A stretch of 64,000 nucleotides of DNA from Streptomyces alboniger (GCF_008704395.1 NZ_CP023695.1:4278001-4342000), one strand, 5' to 3'; shown: positions 42,268 to 51,694, counted from the first letter of the stretch. Program-made: numbers and translations. Notes: generated from the letters alone by a model not told the origin.

Positions 42268-42632
42268 CGGGCGGCATGTGGAGTGGCCCGGACAGGGACC
42301 GGGGGGCGGCCACGGTGTGGGTGGCGGTGGTGATGGCGGTGCTCTGCGTGGTCTGCGGGGCGGTGCTGGCGATGGGGCAGGTCATCGTGGCCCGGCATCG
42401 GGCGGGCGGTGCGGCGGACTTGGCGGCGCTGGCCGCGGCGGACCGCTGGGCGACGGGCGACTCGGCGGCCTGTGCGGGGGCTGGCCGGGTGGCCGAGGAG
42501 CAGGGCGCGTGGCTCCTGCGCTGCACTGTGCGGGGCGACACGGTCGACGTCACGGCCACGGCGTCTGTCGGCGCCTTCACCGCCAAGGCCCGAGCGCGGG
42601 CGGGCCCAGCAGCCGCCACCCTGCCGCCCTGA
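42264..42632 (+). CDS. Rv3654c-family TadE-like protein
   Basis: The 122-aa protein has the segment DRGAATVWVAVVMAVLCVVC, with a Gly before a hydrophobic helix, then VIVARHRAGGAADLAALAAA and CTVRGDTVDVTATASVG. This matches the mycobacterial Rv3654c-type pseudopilin (TadG-like) that follows the TadE gene. It is the last gene of the Tad operon here. A role in pilus function or secretion is inferred from the operon. Confidence 0.83.
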   Translation: MTGGMWSGPDRDRGAATVWVAVVMAVLCVVCGAVLAMGQVIVARHRAGGAADLAALAAADRWATGDSAACAGAGRVAEEQGAWLLRCTVRGDTVDVTATASVGAFTAKARARAGPAAATLPP

Positions 42633-42817
42633 CCATCGTGCGCCGCGCTCCCCCCGACTCCGCCGCGCTACGGCGAACGTTCCCCACCCGCCCGCCGAAC
42701 CACAGAAACGAGTCCCCGCCCGGGGAGAGTCACCCCCACGGCCCCGCCCCACAACGGAGCCCAAGGCGAATCCCCGCCGAAGGCGCCCCCGCCAGTCAAG
42801 GCGCACCGCCAGGCGCC

Positions 42818-45277
42818 TCACCCAGCCGCCCCCTCCGCATCCCTCAACAACACCGAAAGCAACCGCACAGCCCCTCGCTTGTGCAACGGATCATTGCCGT
42901 TGCCGCACTTGGGGGACTGGATGCACGAAGGGCAGCCCGCCTCGCACTCGCAGGCCGCGATCGCCTGTCGCGTGGCCGTCAGCCACTCCCGCGCCGTGTG
43001 GAAGGCCCGCTCGGCGAATCCGGCCCCGCCAGGATGACCGTCGTACACGAACACCGTGGGAAGGAGCGTGTCCGGATGCAGCGGCACGGAGACGCCGCCG
43101 ATGTCCCAGCGGTCGCACGTGGCGAACAGCGGCAGCATGCCGATGGAGGCGTGCTCGGCGGCGTGCAGGGCGCCGCCGAGGATCTCGGGATGGACGCGGG
43201 CGGCGTCCAGTTGGTCCTCGGTGACCGTCCACCAGACGGCGCGCGTGCGCAGCGTACGAGGAGGCAGCTCCAGCTTGGTCTCGCCGAGGACCTCGCCCGT
43301 GATGAGTTTCCTGCGCAGGAAGGAGACGACCTGGTTGGTCACTTCTACGGAGCCGTAGCACAGGCGGCCCTCGCCCCAGGGCACCTCGACATCCGTCTCC
43401 AGGATGGAGATCGCGGTGGTGTCGCGCGCGGTCGTCGAGTACGGCGGCACGGCCTCCTCGACCAGCGCCACCGAGTCCTCCAGGTCGAGTCGGCGCACGA
43501 GATACGTACGGCCTTGGTGGAGGTGGACCGCGCCCTCGTGCACGGTGGCGTGCGCGGCGGACGCGTCGACGGTGCCGAGTAGCCGCCCCGTGCCCTCCTC
43601 GACGATCTGGACGGGCTTGCCGCCCTCGCCGCGGATGTCGGTGAGATCGGCGGCCCGCTCGCGGCGGGTCCAGTGCCAGGCCTTGGTCCTGCGGCGCAAC
43701 AGCTTCGCGGCCTCCAGCTGCGGAAGCAGTTCCGCGGCGGCCGGGCCGAAGAGGGCGAAGTCTTTGTCGACGAGGGGGAGTTCCGCGGCGGCGGCGCACA
43801 GGTGGGGCGCGAGAACGTACGGATTGTCGGGGTCGAGGACGGTGGACTCGACGGGCTGCTGGAAGAGCGCTTCGGGGTGGTGGACGAGATACGTGTCCAG
43901 GGGGTCGTCCCGGGCGACCAGCACGGCCAGGGCCCCCTGCCCGGAGCGTCCCGCCCGGCCCGCCTGCTGCCAGAGGGAGGCGCGCGTACCGGGGTAGCCC
44001 GCGATGATGACGGCGTCCAGGCCCGAGACGTCCACGCCGAGTTCGAGGGCCGTGGTGGCGGCGAGGCCGAGGAGTTCGCCGGAGTGCAGGGCGCGTTCCA
44101 GGGCGCGTCGCTCCTCGGGGAGGTATCCGCCCCGGTAGGCGGCGACGCGGCGGGCGAGGGAGCGGTCGACCTCGGCGAGGCGTTCCTGGGCGATCACCGC
44201 GATCAGCTCTGCGCCGCGCCGGGAGCGTACGAAGGCCACCGAGCGGACGCCCTGGACGGCGAGGTCGGTGAGGAGGTCCGCGGTCTCGGCGGTGGCGGTG
44301 CGGCGCACGGGGGCGCCCTTCTCGCCGTGCAGCTCGGTGAGCGGGGGCTCCCACAGGGCGAAGACGAGTTCGCCGCGGGGCGAGGCGTCGTCGGCGACCT
44401 CCTTCACGGGCAGGCCGATGAGGCGCTCCGCGGAGGCGGCGGGGTCGGCGGAGGTGGCGGAGGCCAGCAGGAAGACGGGCTCGGAGCCGTAGCGGGCGCA
44501 GAGGCGGCGCAGGCGGCGCAGGACCTGGGCGACGTGCGAGCCGAAGACGCCGCGGTAGGTGTGGCACTCGTCGATGACGACATAGCGCAAGGCGCGCAGG
44601 AAGGAGGCCCAGCGGGGGTGGGAGGGGAGGATCCCGCGGTGCAGCATGTCGGGGTTGGTCAGCACGTAGTTGGCGTACTGGCGCACCCACTCGCGTTCCT
44701 CGAAGGGGGTGTCGCCGTCGTAGACGGCGGGGCGTACGGCGTTGCCGAGAGGGGCGGCGAGTTCGCGGACGGCCCGGCGCTGATCGGCGGCCAGGGCCTT
44801 GGTGGGGGCGAGGTACAGGGCGGTGGCGCCGCGCCCGTTGGGTGCCTCGGAGCCGTCGAGGAGGGCGGAGAGGACGGGCGTGAGATAGGCGAGCGACTTG
44901 CCGGAGGCGGTGCCGGTGGCCACGACCACGGATTCCCCGTCGAGGGCGTGCTCGGCCGCCAGGGCCTGGTGGGCCCAGGGCTGCTCGATGCCCGCCGCCC
45001 GGACGGCGGATATGACTTCAGGGCGGATGCGGTCCGGCCAGACTGCATACCGAGCCGCACGTGGGGGCAAGTGCTCCGTATGAGTGACGCGCGATGCACG
45101 GCTCGGCCCAGCGCTGAGGCGGTCGAGGACCGCCTGCGGGGACGTCTGTGCCGGGGCGCCCGCAGAGGGTCCTCCGGGAGAAGAAATTTTGGCCATCGGC
45201 ATCGAGTGTGTCACTGGCGGGATGGACAATGGTCCCAAGGCGTCGTGCACGCCTGCCGGTAAGTGATTGAATGCCAT
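42818..45277 (-). CDS. DEAD/DEAH-box helicase of the MrfA/DUF1998 type
   Basis: The 819-aa protein has Walker A VATGTASGKSLAYL near residue 118, the DEAH-equivalent VVIDECHTYRGVFGSHV near 230, LLASATSADP as motif III, and WQQAGRAGRSGQGALAV as motif VI. The C-terminal DUF1998 domain bears four cysteines, CEAGCPSCIQSPKCGNG (spacing 3-2-5). This is the architecture of MrfA, a 3'-5' helicase for mitomycin-type DNA damage. The start used is ATG 45277; other in-frame ATGs exist before the conserved part. It is convergent with the Tad operon and divergent from bldG. Confidence 0.88.
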   Translation of the reverse strand: MAFNHLPAGVHDALGPLSIPPVTHSMPMAKISSPGGPSAGAPAQTSPQAVLDRLSAGPSRASRVTHTEHLPPRAARYAVWPDRIRPEVISAVRAAGIEQPWAHQALAAEHALDGESVVVATGTASGKSLAYLTPVLSALLDGSEAPNGRGATALYLAPTKALAADQRRAVRELAAPLGNAVRPAVYDGDTPFEEREWVRQYANYVLTNPDMLHRGILPSHPRWASFLRALRYVVIDECHTYRGVFGSHVAQVLRRLRRLCARYGSEPVFLLASATSADPAASAERLIGLPVKEVADDASPRGELVFALWEPPLTELHGEKGAPVRRTATAETADLLTDLAVQGVRSVAFVRSRRGAELIAVIAQERLAEVDRSLARRVAAYRGGYLPEERRALERALHSGELLGLAATTALELGVDVSGLDAVIIAGYPGTRASLWQQAGRAGRSGQGALAVLVARDDPLDTYLVHHPEALFQQPVESTVLDPDNPYVLAPHLCAAAAELPLVDKDFALFGPAAAELLPQLEAAKLLRRRTKAWHWTRRERAADLTDIRGEGGKPVQIVEEGTGRLLGTVDASAAHATVHEGAVHLHQGRTYLVRRLDLEDSVALVEEAVPPYSTTARDTTAISILETDVEVPWGEGRLCYGSVEVTNQVVSFLRRKLITGEVLGETKLELPPRTLRTRAVWWTVTEDQLDAARVHPEILGGALHAAEHASIGMLPLFATCDRWDIGGVSVPLHPDTLLPTVFVYDGHPGGAGFAERAFHTAREWLTATRQAIAACECEAGCPSCIQSPKCGNGNDPLHKRGAVRLLSVLLRDAEGAAG

Positions 45278-45357
45278 CGCGGCTGGCGATCCGTCCTGGG
45301 GGCTCTGCCGAGGTGTCCCGAGGGATGACCGCTCGATAGCAAGGTGCTGGAGGATCC

Positions 45358-45699
45358 GTGGACCTGTCCCTGTCGACCCGTACCGTCGGCGATCGTACGG
45401 TCGTCGAGGTCGGTGGCGAAATCGATGTTTATACCGCGCCCAAGCTGCGCGAGCAGTTGGTCGAGCTGGTGAACGACGGCAGTTTTCATCTGGTCGTCGA
45501 CATGGAGGGCGTGGACTTCCTCGACTCCACCGGGCTCGGCGTGCTGGTCGGCGGCCTGAAGCGCGTGCGTGCCCATGAGGGCTCGCTGCGCCTGGTCTGC
45601 AACCAGGAGCGCATTCTCAAGATCTTCCGCATTACCGGCCTGACCAAGGTGTTCCCCATTCACACCTCGGTCGAGGAAGCAGTCGCTGCCACCGACTGA
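45358..45699 (+). CDS. bldG: Anti-sigma factor antagonist BldG
   Basis: The 113-aa STAS protein matches S. coelicolor BldG (SCO3549, recalled) in length and sequence. The start is GTG 45358 with GGAGG upstream. The phosphorylatable serine is residue 57 in LDSTGLG. BldG is needed for aerial growth and antibiotic production; its unphosphorylated form binds anti-sigma factors such as ApgA and UshX, freeing sigma factors. It is followed at 81 bp by apgA, the usual partner. The long, mostly non-coding region to the helicase supports its own promoter. Confidence 0.96.
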
Positions 45700-45780
45700 G
45701 GCCCGGAGTGGCAGTACAGCAGGGGACCGGGCCTGCGGCCCGGCCCCCTGACAGCACGCGCGTACGTCCGAGGGGGATGC

Positions 45781-46221
45781 ATGGCCACCGTTGAACTCCG
45801 CTTCAGCGCGCTGCCCGAGCACGTCAGGACCGCCCGCCTCGTGGCGGCCGCGGTCGCGCGCAGGGCCGGGGTGGACGAGGCCGTCCTCGACGAGGTCAGG
45901 CTCGCGGTCGGCGAGGCCTGCACGCGCGCCGTCGGGCTGCACCAGAGCAACGGCGTGGACGCGCCGGTGCGGGTCGCGCTGATCGAGGACGAGAAGCAGT
46001 TCTCCATCGAGGTCGGCGACGAGGCGCCCCGTTCGGCGCCCGGTGACCGGGTGCCCGGCGCGCGCCCCGGCGCGGGCGACGAGCTGGAGGCCGAGGGCGA
46101 GGACGAGATGGGCCTCGCCGTCATCAGCGGCCTCGTGGACGACGTCGAGGTCACCGCCGGCGAGTCCGGTGGGCTGATCCGCATGAGGTGGCCGACGACC
46201 CCCGCGCCACTTCTGCCCTGA
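45781..46221 (+). CDS. apgA: Anti-sigma factor ApgA (HATPase)
   Basis: The 146-aa protein has the GHKL-type anti-sigma fold: LDEVRLAVGEACTRAVGL holds the N-box (E-A-C-T in place of E-A-x-x-N), and MGLAVISGLVDDVEVTAGES provides the later ATP-binding glycine loop. An acidic insert (EDEGEAELED-like residues) lies between them. It lacks the usual Asn in the N-box, so kinase activity may be limited. It is the downstream partner of bldG (SCO3548, recalled). The 3' end has four nearly identical copies of CGCGCCACTT running over the stop codon. Confidence 0.9.
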   Translation: MATVELRFSALPEHVRTARLVAAAVARRAGVDEAVLDEVRLAVGEACTRAVGLHQSNGVDAPVRVALIEDEKQFSIEVGDEAPRSAPGDRVPGARPGAGDELEAEGEDEMGLAVISGLVDDVEVTAGESGGLIRMRWPTTPAPLLP

Positions 46222-46290
46222 TCCGCGCCACTTCGGGGGCCGTGATCCCGCGCCACTTCGGCCGTGATCCCGCGCCACTTCTGCCCTGAT
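46202..46290. repeat. Short degenerate repeats over the apgA stop
   Basis: The tract CGCGCCACTTC appears four times in about 89 bp. The first is inside the last codons of apgA, and the others follow with CGTGATCC between. The period varies between about 21 and 25 bp, so the repeat is imperfect. Confidence 0.85.
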
Positions 46291-46385
46291 CGGCTCCGCT
46301 TCCGCTCCGGTCGTTGGCCGCTGTCTCCGGTCCGGTGCGCTCGCCCCTAGGCCCCGTAACCCGACGCCCCTCTAGCCCCGACAGG

Positions 46386-46420
46386 CCCTGTCACCACCAC
46401 GGTGAACAGGGACTTTTCTT
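46386..46420 (+). terminator. Terminator of bldG-apgA
   Basis: CCCTGTCACC pairs with GGTGAACAGGG (one bulged A), loop ACCAC, followed by ACTTTTCTT, an unusually clear T-run for this genome. Confidence 0.8.
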
Positions 46421-46553
46421 ATTCTGATCACCTAATTATCTAGATCAACGATCTCTCGTCAACGGTTTTGAGGCATTACCGCTTTCGGGGCCAATCTGCG
46501 GCCGCGATCATTTGCTGAGAAGCAATCTCAGGTCAATTGCGTTAGTGGCGCTC

Positions 46554-46582
46554 TGTTTTGATCAGGTTCCGCTCCCTACAAT
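46554..46582 (+). promoter_or_regulatory. hppA: Predicted hppA promoter
   Basis: TGTTTT (46554-46559) and TACAAT (46577-46582) are 17 bp apart; the -10 element is close to TATAAT. The expected start site is about 35 bp before the ATG at 46625, which has AAGGAGGA at 46615-46622. Confidence 0.6.
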
Positions 46583-46624
46583 CCGTCCACATCTTGAGCT
46601 CAGCCCAAGCGTCAAGGAGGACGA

Positions 46625-49027
46625 ATGGCGGGGCTTTCTACCCCTCATCAGTTTGACCACCCCTCAACCTTCGCAGCCGCAGTCCTGACGGACGACAATC
46701 GGCTTATCGTGATGGTCATCGCGGCCGTCGCGCTCGCCGCGCTCGTCGTCGCCGGTGTCCTGGTGCGCCAGGTCCTCGCGGCCGGCGAGGGCACCGACAG
46801 CATGAAGAAGATCGCGCGGGCGATCCAGGAAGGCGCTAATGCCTATCTGGGCCGGCAGCTTCGCACGCTCGGCGTATTCGCCGTCGTGGTGTTCTTCCTG
46901 CTCATGCTGCTGCCCGCGGACGACTGGAATCAGCGCGCCGGACGATCGATCTTCTTCTTGATCGGAGCGGCGTTCTCGGCGACCACCGGCTATATCGGTA
47001 TGTGGCTCGCCGTGCGCAGCAATGTGCGCGTCGCTGCCGCCGCCCGGGAGGCCACCCCGGCGGAAGGAGAACCCGCAAAGGATCTCACCGCCGTCTCGCA
47101 CAAAGCCATGAAGATCGCTTTCCGCACGGGCGGTGTCGTCGGCATGTTCACGGTGGGGCTCGGTCTTCTGGGTGCCTCCTGTGTGGTGCTCGTCTACGCG
47201 GCCGACGCGCCGAAGGTGCTCGAAGGATTCGGGCTCGGAGCCGCGCTGATCGCGATGTTCATGCGTGTCGGCGGCGGCATCTTCACCAAGGCCGCCGACG
47301 TCGGCGCCGACCTGGTCGGCAAGGTCGAGCAGGGCATTCCGGAGGACGATCCGCGCAATGCCGCGACCATCGCCGACAACGTGGGCGACAACGTCGGCGA
47401 CTGCGCCGGTATGGCCGCCGACCTCTTCGAGTCGTACGCCGTCACGCTCGTCGCCGCGCTGATCCTCGGCAAGGTGGCGTTCGGCGACGCCGGACTCGCC
47501 TTCCCGCTGCTCGTTCCGGCCATCGGTGTCGTGACGGCGATGATCGGCATCTTCGCGGTGGCGCCGCGGCGCGCCGACCGCAGCGGCATGAGCGCCATCA
47601 ACCGCGGTTTCTTCATCTCCGCGGTCGTCTCGCTGGCGCTCGTGGCCGTCGCCGTCTACGTCTACCTTCCGTCCTCGTACGCGAAGCTGGACGGCGTCAC
47701 GGACACGGCGATCGCGGGCCACAACGGCGACCCCCGGGTCCTCGCGCTCATCGCCGTGGCCATCGGCATCGTGATGGCCGCCCTGATCCAGCAGCTCACC
47801 GGCTACTTCACCGAGACCAACCGGCGTCCCGTCAGGGACATCGGCAAGACCTCGCTGACCGGTCCGGCCACCGTCGTGCTGGCGGGCATCTCGATCGGCC
47901 TCGAATCGGCCGTCTACACCGCGCTGCTGATCGGGCTCGGCGTGTACGGGGCGTTCCTGCTCGGCGGTACGTCGATCATGCTCGCCCTCTTCGCCGTCGC
48001 CCTCGCCGGTACGGGGCTGCTGACCACCGTCGGTGTCATCGTCGCCATGGACACCTTCGGCCCCGTCTCCGACAACGCCCAGGGCATCGCCGAGATGTCC
48101 GGTGACGTCGAGGGCGCGGGCGCGCAGGTGCTCACCGACCTGGACGCCGTCGGCAACACCACCAAGGCCATCACCAAGGGCATCGCCATCGCGACCGCGG
48201 TCCTCGCGGCGTCGGCGCTCTTCGGGTCGTACCGCGACGCCATCGCGACAGCGGCCAAGGACGTCGGCGAGAAACTCGGCGACGGCGCCCCGATGAACCT
48301 GGTGATGGACATCTCACAGCCCAACAACCTGGTGGGCCTGATCCTCGGCGCCGCGGTCGTCTTCCTCTTCTCGGGGCTCGCGATCAACGCGGTGTCGCGG
48401 TCGGCCGGGGCCGTGGTCTACGAGGTGCGGCGGCAGTTCCGCGAGCACCCCGGGATCATGGACTACAGCGAGCAGCCGGAGTACGGGCGCGTCGTCGACA
48501 TCTGCACCAAGGACGCGCTGCGCGAGCTGGCCACGCCGGGTCTGCTCGCCGTGCTCACCCCGATCGCGGTCGGTTTCTCGCTCGGCGTCGGCGCGCTCGG
48601 CTCGTTCCTGGCGGGCGCGATCGGCACCGGCACGCTGATGGCGGTGTTCCTCGCCAACTCCGGTGGCGCCTGGGACAACGCGAAGAAGCTCGTCGAGGAC
48701 GGTCACCACGGCGGCAAGGGCAGTGAGGCCCACGCCGCGGTCGTCATCGGCGACACCGTGGGCGACCCGTTCAAGGACACCGCGGGCCCGGCGATCAACC
48801 CCCTGCTGAAGGTGATGAACCTCGTGGCGCTGCTCATCGCGCCCGCGGTCATCAAGTTCAGCTACGGGGACGACGCCAGCGTCGGCATGCGGGTCCTCAT
48901 CGCGGTGGCCTCCATCGCGGTCATCATCGGCGCGGTCTACGTCTCCAAGCGGCGGGGCATCGCCGTCGGGGACGAGGGCAACGCCGGTCGGGCGGCCAAG
49001 TCGGCCGATCCGGCGGTCGTTTCGTAA
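46625..49027 (+). CDS. hppA: Membrane-bound proton-translocating pyrophosphatase
   Basis: The 800-aa integral membrane protein has about 16 helices. The pyrophosphate site is in DVGADLVGKVEQGIPEDDPR and ADNVGDNVGDCAGMAADLFE. The segment GNTTKAITKG carries Lys where K+-dependent enzymes have Ala, so this is the potassium-independent H+-pump. It hydrolyses PPi and pumps protons. The GGAGGA box is perfect, and a strong promoter lies upstream. It stands alone between two intergenic regions with terminators. Confidence 0.96.
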   Translation: MAGLSTPHQFDHPSTFAAAVLTDDNRLIVMVIAAVALAALVVAGVLVRQVLAAGEGTDSMKKIARAIQEGANAYLGRQLRTLGVFAVVVFFLLMLLPADDWNQRAGRSIFFLIGAAFSATTGYIGMWLAVRSNVRVAAAAREATPAEGEPAKDLTAVSHKAMKIAFRTGGVVGMFTVGLGLLGASCVVLVYAADAPKVLEGFGLGAALIAMFMRVGGGIFTKAADVGADLVGKVEQGIPEDDPRNAATIADNVGDNVGDCAGMAADLFESYAVTLVAALILGKVAFGDAGLAFPLLVPAIGVVTAMIGIFAVAPRRADRSGMSAINRGFFISAVVSLALVAVAVYVYLPSSYAKLDGVTDTAIAGHNGDPRVLALIAVAIGIVMAALIQQLTGYFTETNRRPVRDIGKTSLTGPATVVLAGISIGLESAVYTALLIGLGVYGAFLLGGTSIMLALFAVALAGTGLLTTVGVIVAMDTFGPVSDNAQGIAEMSGDVEGAGAQVLTDLDAVGNTTKAITKGIAIATAVLAASALFGSYRDAIATAAKDVGEKLGDGAPMNLVMDISQPNNLVGLILGAAVVFLFSGLAINAVSRSAGAVVYEVRRQFREHPGIMDYSEQPEYGRVVDICTKDALRELATPGLLAVLTPIAVGFSLGVGALGSFLAGAIGTGTLMAVFLANSGGAWDNAKKLVEDGHHGGKGSEAHAAVVIGDTVGDPFKDTAGPAINPLLKVMNLVALLIAPAVIKFSYGDDASVGMRVLIAVASIAVIIGAVYVSKRRGIAVGDEGNAGRAAKSADPAVVS

Positions 49028-49053
49028 CCCGGAGCGGCACGCGTCCAATGGGC

Positions 49054-49087
49054 GGGCGGACAGCGCGTTTTGACGCGCCGTCCGCCC
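49054..49087 (+). terminator. Terminator of hppA
   Basis: GGGCGGAC-A-GCGCG (49054-49067) pairs with CGCGC-C-GTCCGCCC (49074-49087), one mismatch, with a TTTTGA loop. It lies 27 bp past the stop. Confidence 0.82.
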
Positions 49088-49273
49088 GTCGGCGTGTGGG
49101 CGTCCGCCCGCCGTCGCCAGGTCTCTGACGGCTCGTGAGTCTCGTCTCGCGCTTCTCGCCATCTGCTTGGTGCAAATGGCTGCAATAGCGGTTGTATCGG
49201 ACCCACGGCATGCGATTGTCGCTCGTTTGGCGTGTAAGTTCCGGGGCCGAGAGCCATGGAAGGGACCAATCCG

Positions 49274-49843
49274 GTGAACAAGAAGCTTGCAGCCGCACTG
49301 TCCGGCGGTGCGGTACTGGTACTCACTCTGTCCGGGTGCAGCAGCGACGACGGCAACAAGGAACTGGACGACTGGGCCAAGAAGGTCTGTGACTCCGTCC
49401 AGCCGCAGTCGAAGAAGATCGCGGACGCCAACGCGGCGATCCAGAAGGAGACCTCCGACAACAGTTCGCCCGCCGACGTCCAGAAGACCGACTCCAAGGC
49501 GTTCCAGGACATGTCCGACGCCTACAAGGCGATGGGCTCCTCCGTGAAGGGCGCGGGCGCGCCGCCGGTCGACGACGGTCAGAAGAAGACGGACGACGCA
49601 GTCAAGGAACTGAACGCCATCTCCAAGTCGTACGAGGACCTGAAGAAGCAGGTCGACGGATTGAACACCAAGAACCAGGCGGACTTCGCGGACGGCCTCA
49701 AGGACGTCGCGGGCGAGCTGGACAAGCTGAGCAAGAGCGGCAACGAGGCGCTGGAGAAGTTGCAGGAGGGGGAGGTCGGCAAGGCGATGGGCAAGCAGGA
49801 CAGCTGCAAGAGCGCGTCCGCCACGCCGTCGGCCGGGAACTGA
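49274..49843 (+). CDS. Lipoprotein of unknown function
   Basis: The 189-aa protein starts at GTG 49274 with GGAAGGGA upstream. The signal VNKKLAAALSGGAVLVLTLS ends in the lipobox LSGC, so it is a predicted lipoprotein on the outer face of the membrane. The mature part is charged and helical, with many Lys, Asp and Glu (ELDDWAKKVCDSVQPQ; DLKKQVDGLNTKNQADFADG), consistent with a coiled or helical-bundle domain. I do not recognise a Pfam-type family. It lies between hppA and the methyltransferase gene, 85 bp from the latter. Confidence 0.83.
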   Translation: MNKKLAAALSGGAVLVLTLSGCSSDDGNKELDDWAKKVCDSVQPQSKKIADANAAIQKETSDNSSPADVQKTDSKAFQDMSDAYKAMGSSVKGAGAPPVDDGQKKTDDAVKELNAISKSYEDLKKQVDGLNTKNQADFADGLKDVAGELDKLSKSGNEALEKLQEGEVGKAMGKQDSCKSASATPSAGN

Positions 49844-49931
49844 CCCCCGCCCCACACTGCCCCGGCGCCCGGGTACTGTCCGCCCGCGCCGGGGCAGGGC
49901 CATGGAGCCGCTCGCGGGTCACAATGGGGGC

Positions 49932-51446
49932 GTGAGTAACCCCAGCCTCCCCCTGCCCTCGTCCGACCGCGCCGACGTAGCCGCCTCCCTGCGAGAGGCT
50001 CTGCTCGCCGCCGACTTCACCGCCGACGGGCTGCTCGAACTGCTCGGGGCGCCCGCGTACGCCGCGCTCGCGCGCAGTGAGACCGTGCCCGCGCTGCGGG
50101 CCACCCGCGGGGACAGCGGCCTCGCGGCCCTCGTACGCCTCTTCCTGCTCCAGGAAACCGTCCCCCACGCGCGCGTGGCGGACGTTCTGCCCGTCGACGC
50201 TCTTCTGGAGAGCCGCTGGCTGGCCGGCCAGGGGGACGAGCTGCGGGCGACCGTGGACGTGCGCCCCTATGGCGGGCCGGACGGCGAGGACTGGTTCATC
50301 GTCTCCGACCTGGGCTGCGCGGTCGGCGGCGCCGGCGGCATCGGCAGCCATGACGAAGGCGTCGTCCTCGGCGTCGGCGGGGCGTCCACCACGCTCGCGG
50401 GGATCACCGTGCGGACCCCGGTCGGCAGCGCGCTCGACCTCGGCACCGGCTCCGGCATCCAGGCCCTGCACGCCGCGCAGCACGCCACGCGCGTGACGGC
50501 GACCGACCTCAACCCCCGGGCGCTGGAGTTCACCCGGCTCACGCTGGCTCTGTCCGGCGCCCCGGAGGCGGACCTGCGCGAGGGCTCCCTCTTCGAGCCG
50601 GTGGGCGAGGAGACGTACGACCTGATCGTGTCGAACCCGCCCTTCGTGATCTCGCCGGGGGCCCGGCTCACCTACCGCGACGGCGGGATGGGCGGGGACG
50701 ATCTGTGCCGGTCGCTCGTTCAGGAGGCGGGGGAGCGGTTGAACGAAGGGGGGTACGCGCACTTCCTGGCCAACTGGCAGCACGTGGACGGCGAGGAGTG
50801 GCAGGACCGCCTGCGTTCCTGGGTGCCGCGCGGCTGTGACGCCTGGATCGTGCAGCGCGAAGTCCAGGACATCACGCAGTACGCCGAGCTGTGGCTGCGG
50901 GACGCGGGGGACCACCGCCAGGACCCCACCGTGTACGCGCAGCGGTACGAGGCGTGGCTGGACGAGTTCGAGGCGCGCGGGACACGGGCCGTCGGGTTCG
51001 GCTGGATCACCCTGCGCAAGTCCGGGGCCGCCGAGCCGACCGTGACCGTCGAGGAGTGGCCGCACCCCGTCGAGCAGCCGCTCGGCCAGACGGTGCGGGA
51101 GTTCTTCGACCGCCAGGAGTACCTGCGTACGCACGACGACGCGGCGCTGCTCGCCGGGCACTTCAAGCTCGCCGACGAGGTCATGCAGGAGCAGGTGGGG
51201 CTGCCGGGCGCCGAGGACCCGGAGCACGTCGTGCTGCGACAGCACCGAGGGATGCGGCGGGCCACCAAGGTGGATACCGTGGGCGCCGGATTCGCGGGTG
51301 TGTGCGACGGCTCGCTGAGCGCCGGGCGGATCCTGGACGCCATCGCCCAACTGGTCGGGGACGACCCGGTGTTGCTGCGGGACCGGACGCCCGCTCAGAT
51401 CAGGCTCCTGGTGGAGCAGGGCTTCCTGCTGCCGGTCCGGGCGTAG
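49932..51446 (+). CDS. Methyltransferase (N6-adenine/HemK-like)
   Basis: The 504-aa protein starts at GTG 49932 (VSNPSLPLPSSDRADVAASL). The AdoMet motif LDLGTGSGIQALHA is near residue 168 and the catalytic VSNPPFVISP near 237 (N-P-P-F), typical of amino or HemK-like methyltransferases. The N-terminal 140 residues form a separate helical domain (LRATRGDSGLAALVRLFLLQ), and the C-terminal 200 residues (VRGRTREFFDRQEYL-like) are unplaced. The substrate may be RNA, DNA or protein. A G-rich, partly repetitive tract follows the stop. Confidence 0.85.
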   Translation: MSNPSLPLPSSDRADVAASLREALLAADFTADGLLELLGAPAYAALARSETVPALRATRGDSGLAALVRLFLLQETVPHARVADVLPVDALLESRWLAGQGDELRATVDVRPYGGPDGEDWFIVSDLGCAVGGAGGIGSHDEGVVLGVGGASTTLAGITVRTPVGSALDLGTGSGIQALHAAQHATRVTATDLNPRALEFTRLTLALSGAPEADLREGSLFEPVGEETYDLIVSNPPFVISPGARLTYRDGGMGGDDLCRSLVQEAGERLNEGGYAHFLANWQHVDGEEWQDRLRSWVPRGCDAWIVQREVQDITQYAELWLRDAGDHRQDPTVYAQRYEAWLDEFEARGTRAVGFGWITLRKSGAAEPTVTVEEWPHPVEQPLGQTVREFFDRQEYLRTHDDAALLAGHFKLADEVMQEQVGLPGAEDPEHVVLRQHRGMRRATKVDTVGAGFAGVCDGSLSAGRILDAIAQLVGDDPVLLRDRTPAQIRLLVEQGFLLPVRA

Positions 51447-51694
51447 GGCCTGGCCCGTGCGGCAGTGCCCGGGGTGGTGAAATCGGCCAACATCCCGTAC
51501 GCATCCGGCGATACGGGTGGGTACCACGGGTTCCGGGGGGGGGTACGGCGGGTTCCGGGCGTACGGCGGGTTCCGGGGCGGTGGCGGGTCGAGGGTGCCG
51601 TCCGTCGTTCACCCGGATTTCGCGCTCCCGATTCCCGGCCGTGCCAGCCTCCTGGCGGACCGCCGAGAAGAGCTGCCACGGGGAGGCAAGGGCC
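51447..51694. other. G-rich spacer after the methyltransferase gene
   Basis: About 250 bp with tandem GTACGGCGGGTTCCGGG units between 51540 and 51590 and a run of ten G at 51533-51542. No gene is seen. It could form secondary structure in RNA or DNA. Confidence 0.6.

Larger units (their letters stand above)
46222..46624. other. Intergenic region between apgA and hppA
   Basis: About 400 bp with no gene. It contains the apgA repeat tail, a terminator at 46386-46420, a strikingly A/T-rich tract (46420-46560) and the hppA promoter. No further feature is seen. Confidence 0.7.

Noticed and set aside
48314..49903. A 529-codon minus-strand frame covering the end of hppA and the lipoprotein
   Set aside because: Both plus-strand genes are clearly supported; the frame is a shadow.
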